Shown piece after piece: positions 62,590-64,000 of a stretch of DNA of 64,000 nucleotides (within the stretch, counting starts at the first letter, position 1; the number at the start of each line of letters is the position of its first letter). The position numbers and the translations under genes are program-made. This DNA comes from Akebia trifoliata. Its lineage: Eukaryota; Streptophyta; Magnoliopsida; Ranunculales; Lardizabalaceae. Location: positions 868,001-932,000 of the forward strand of contig CM030711.1 in assembly GCA_017979445.1 (NCBI GenBank), given 5' to 3'. The notes beneath the pieces are model-generated. The model was not told the origin of the DNA, did no database searches, and was given only the letters and a program-made list of their open reading frames with translations.

Positions 62590-62775
62590 TTGACCTTTGA
62601 CATATGCTCCCATATGCCTGCTGGAGTGGCATGTGCTAGAATTATAATCCTTTCCTCAAGATACATAACTGCACATATTTATGGAGATGTACAATTGTGT
62701 ATCCCGAGAAAAATCCATGATTCTAACTCACACCACGTCAAGTAGTGTATGTCTGAGGGGGCGTCGGAAAATCAA
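62590..62775. mobile_element. Foldback MITE family F1, copy 11
   Basis: GGCATGTGCTAGAATTATAA pairs with ATGATTCTAACTCACACC, and AAGATACATAACTGCACAT with GTACAATTGTGTATCCCG. The right outer end has GGGGGCGTCGGAAAATCA, as in copies 1 and 6. Confidence 0.7.
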
Positions 62776-62937
62776 AACTTTTTTCAAAAAATCAGCCAAT
62801 TTGCATTAGTTTTGGTTTGAATCAATGAGAACGTGTACTCACAATAGCAAATGGTACTTACCCAATTTTTGAATTTGATGGAGTTTTAAAATTATGGTTA
62901 TCAATTGTAGGGTCATCAATGAGTCCCCAATTAATTG

Positions 62938-63180
62938 AACCCCATGGGATTGGTCTAGTGACAAGTCGAACCTTGATAAGCTCCTAAGGAAGGGTAGGTC
63001 AAATATTCAAAACCCCACGAAGCTATAAATTTCTTGGGACCACCCTCTAGGGTCCAGTTGACCCTTGACTCAACTAGTTGCACGTAGGACTTTTCAAAGG
63101 GGCAGTGCGTGTGATCGTGGGATTAGTCTCACCCAAAGGGTAGGAATACTCATGATAAGAAAAAAAAAAACAACAAACCA
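62938..63180 (+). mobile_element. SINE, copy 2 (same family as copy 1)
   Basis: The element runs from a tRNA-like head (TTGGTCTAGTGACAAG at box A) through CCACGAAGCTATAAATTTCT and TCGTGGGATTAGTCTCACCC to an A-rich tail. It is bounded by the perfect 12-bp direct repeat CCCAATTAATTG at 62926-62937 and 63181-63192. Its body aligns along its whole length with copy 1 in the opposite orientation. Confidence 0.87.
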
Positions 63181-63472
63181 CCCAATTAATTGGAACTAAA
63201 CTAAAATTAAAATCAATAAGGTGATTTTAGGTCCTTTTATTTTTATTTTTATTGGAATTAATTGTATCCGGTCTCTTGGAATCCAACTGATTAAGAAGAT
63301 AGAAATGGAGAGTTGGCACCATTTAAAGAAAACAATTTTGACGGTTCCGATTCTGATTCCATTGAGAACCAAGAAAAATTAAAGGTTATAGTCTAATTCC
63401 TAGGAACCTAATCGGTGTAGACCCATCGACATCCATAATTGAGTTGTGCACATACGATGTTCTTTTCCGTGG

Positions 63473-63675
63473 CCCTGATTATTTTACATTCTTTTACTCT
63501 ATTTAATGATTCTAAGCATGTTTGAATTAAAAAAAATAATAAATCAATTTGATAATTATTACTTAATTGACCCTGATTATTTTACATTCTTTTACCCTAT
63601 TTAATGATTCTAAGCATGTTTGAATTTACAAAAAAAAAAAAAAAAAAAAATCAATTTGATAATTATTACTTAATT
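63473..63675. repeat. Recent tandem duplication, about 98-bp unit
   Basis: CCCTGATTATTTTACATTCT starts both units (63473 and 63571). Both end in ATCAATTTGATAATTATTAC. The main difference is the A-run in the middle (about 22 A in unit 2). Near identity suggests it is young. Confidence 0.9.
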
Positions 63676-64000
63676 ATAATAAGAAATGTTGATTTCCACC
63701 AGTAAGTATGGATGTTGATTGGTCCCTATCAATGTCGGGGAAAGTCATTAAACGTGTCATTTGATAAATGGGAGTAGCTACGGTGGAGAAAAGCTTTTAT
63801 GTCTTTTGACAAAAACCAGAGTTATTCAATTATTTATTGGGTCCAGTTCAATAGCCAATAAGGTAGCAAGAGTGTTTTGTCTTATGTTGGTTAAAAGTTT
63901 CGAAATAAATTGATACTTTGAAGAGATGATAATCATAAAAAATTAATTTATTCGAGAAAACCTTTAGATTTTAAGTATAAATCAATAAAAATATAAATAA

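Larger units (their letters stand above)
58821..64000. other. Right-end gene-free stretch
   Basis: No gene is recognised in the last 5.2 kb, which begins with the NaKR-like upstream region. It holds four F1 foldbacks (59125, 60025, 60467, 62590), two CT microsatellites (about 61454-61488 and 61574-61597), a SINE (62938-63180) and a 98-bp tandem duplication (63473-63675). The rest is AT-rich. Confidence 0.6.

Noticed and set aside
1..64000. CRISPR arrays, operons, rRNA or complete tRNA genes
   Set aside because: None seen. Tandem repeats here lack regular spacers, and this is plant nuclear DNA.

Overview
This is nuclear DNA of a flowering plant, probably a eudicot, though the species cannot be told from the sequence. 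The evidence is GT-AG introns throughout, AT-rich introns and spacers, typical plant gene families (plant-type kinesin-5, PLS-class PPR, ATL RING-H2, ABCB6/20-type transporter, SLOW GREEN 1, NaKR/HMA protein), and many plant-type LINE, SINE and MITE insertions. No bacterial, organellar or viral gene block was seen. I joined the exons by hand from splice sites, reading-frame continuity and family knowledge. Every multi-exon model keeps one open frame across all junctions.

Layout. 1-305 (-): the first two exons of a small membrane protein running off the left edge. 1637-8798 (-): a PHIP1-like RNA-binding protein, 4 exons; its 5.2 kb intron holds a nested transposon stack with a 9-bp target duplication. 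9047-10147 (+): a dead LINE tail upstream of PHIP1. 11566-18915 (-): a complete 23-exon kinesin-5 gene with two mitosis-type (MSA-like) sites upstream. 20558-22135 (+): an intronless PPR gene, then a LINE scrap, then 22456-23160 (+): an intronless ATL-type RING-H2 E3 ligase. 25428-40520 (-): a complete 11-exon ABCB6/20-type transporter with introns full of repeats. 47289-48290 (+): SLOW GREEN 1, intronless. 57137-58820 (-): a 3-exon NaKR-like heavy-metal-associated protein. The stretches 40.5-47.3 kb, 48.3-57.1 kb and 58.8-64 kb hold no gene I can support and are made of small transposons and AT-rich DNA.

The genes are unrelated housekeeping or developmental genes and do not form a pathway or cluster: cell division (PHIP1-like, kinesin-5), organelle RNA (PPR), ubiquitination (RING), transport (ABCB), chloroplast development (SG1), phloem and ion homeostasis (NaKR).

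I found no convincing new enzymatic system. The least explained material is repetitive: a swarm of at least eleven hairpin (foldback) elements sharing a palindromic core, a second TIR family, a tRNA-like SINE family with two copies each bounded by a perfect target-site duplication, and two small local duplications that copy a splice site into the neighbouring intron (a decoy acceptor in PHIP1, a decoy donor in kinesin-5).
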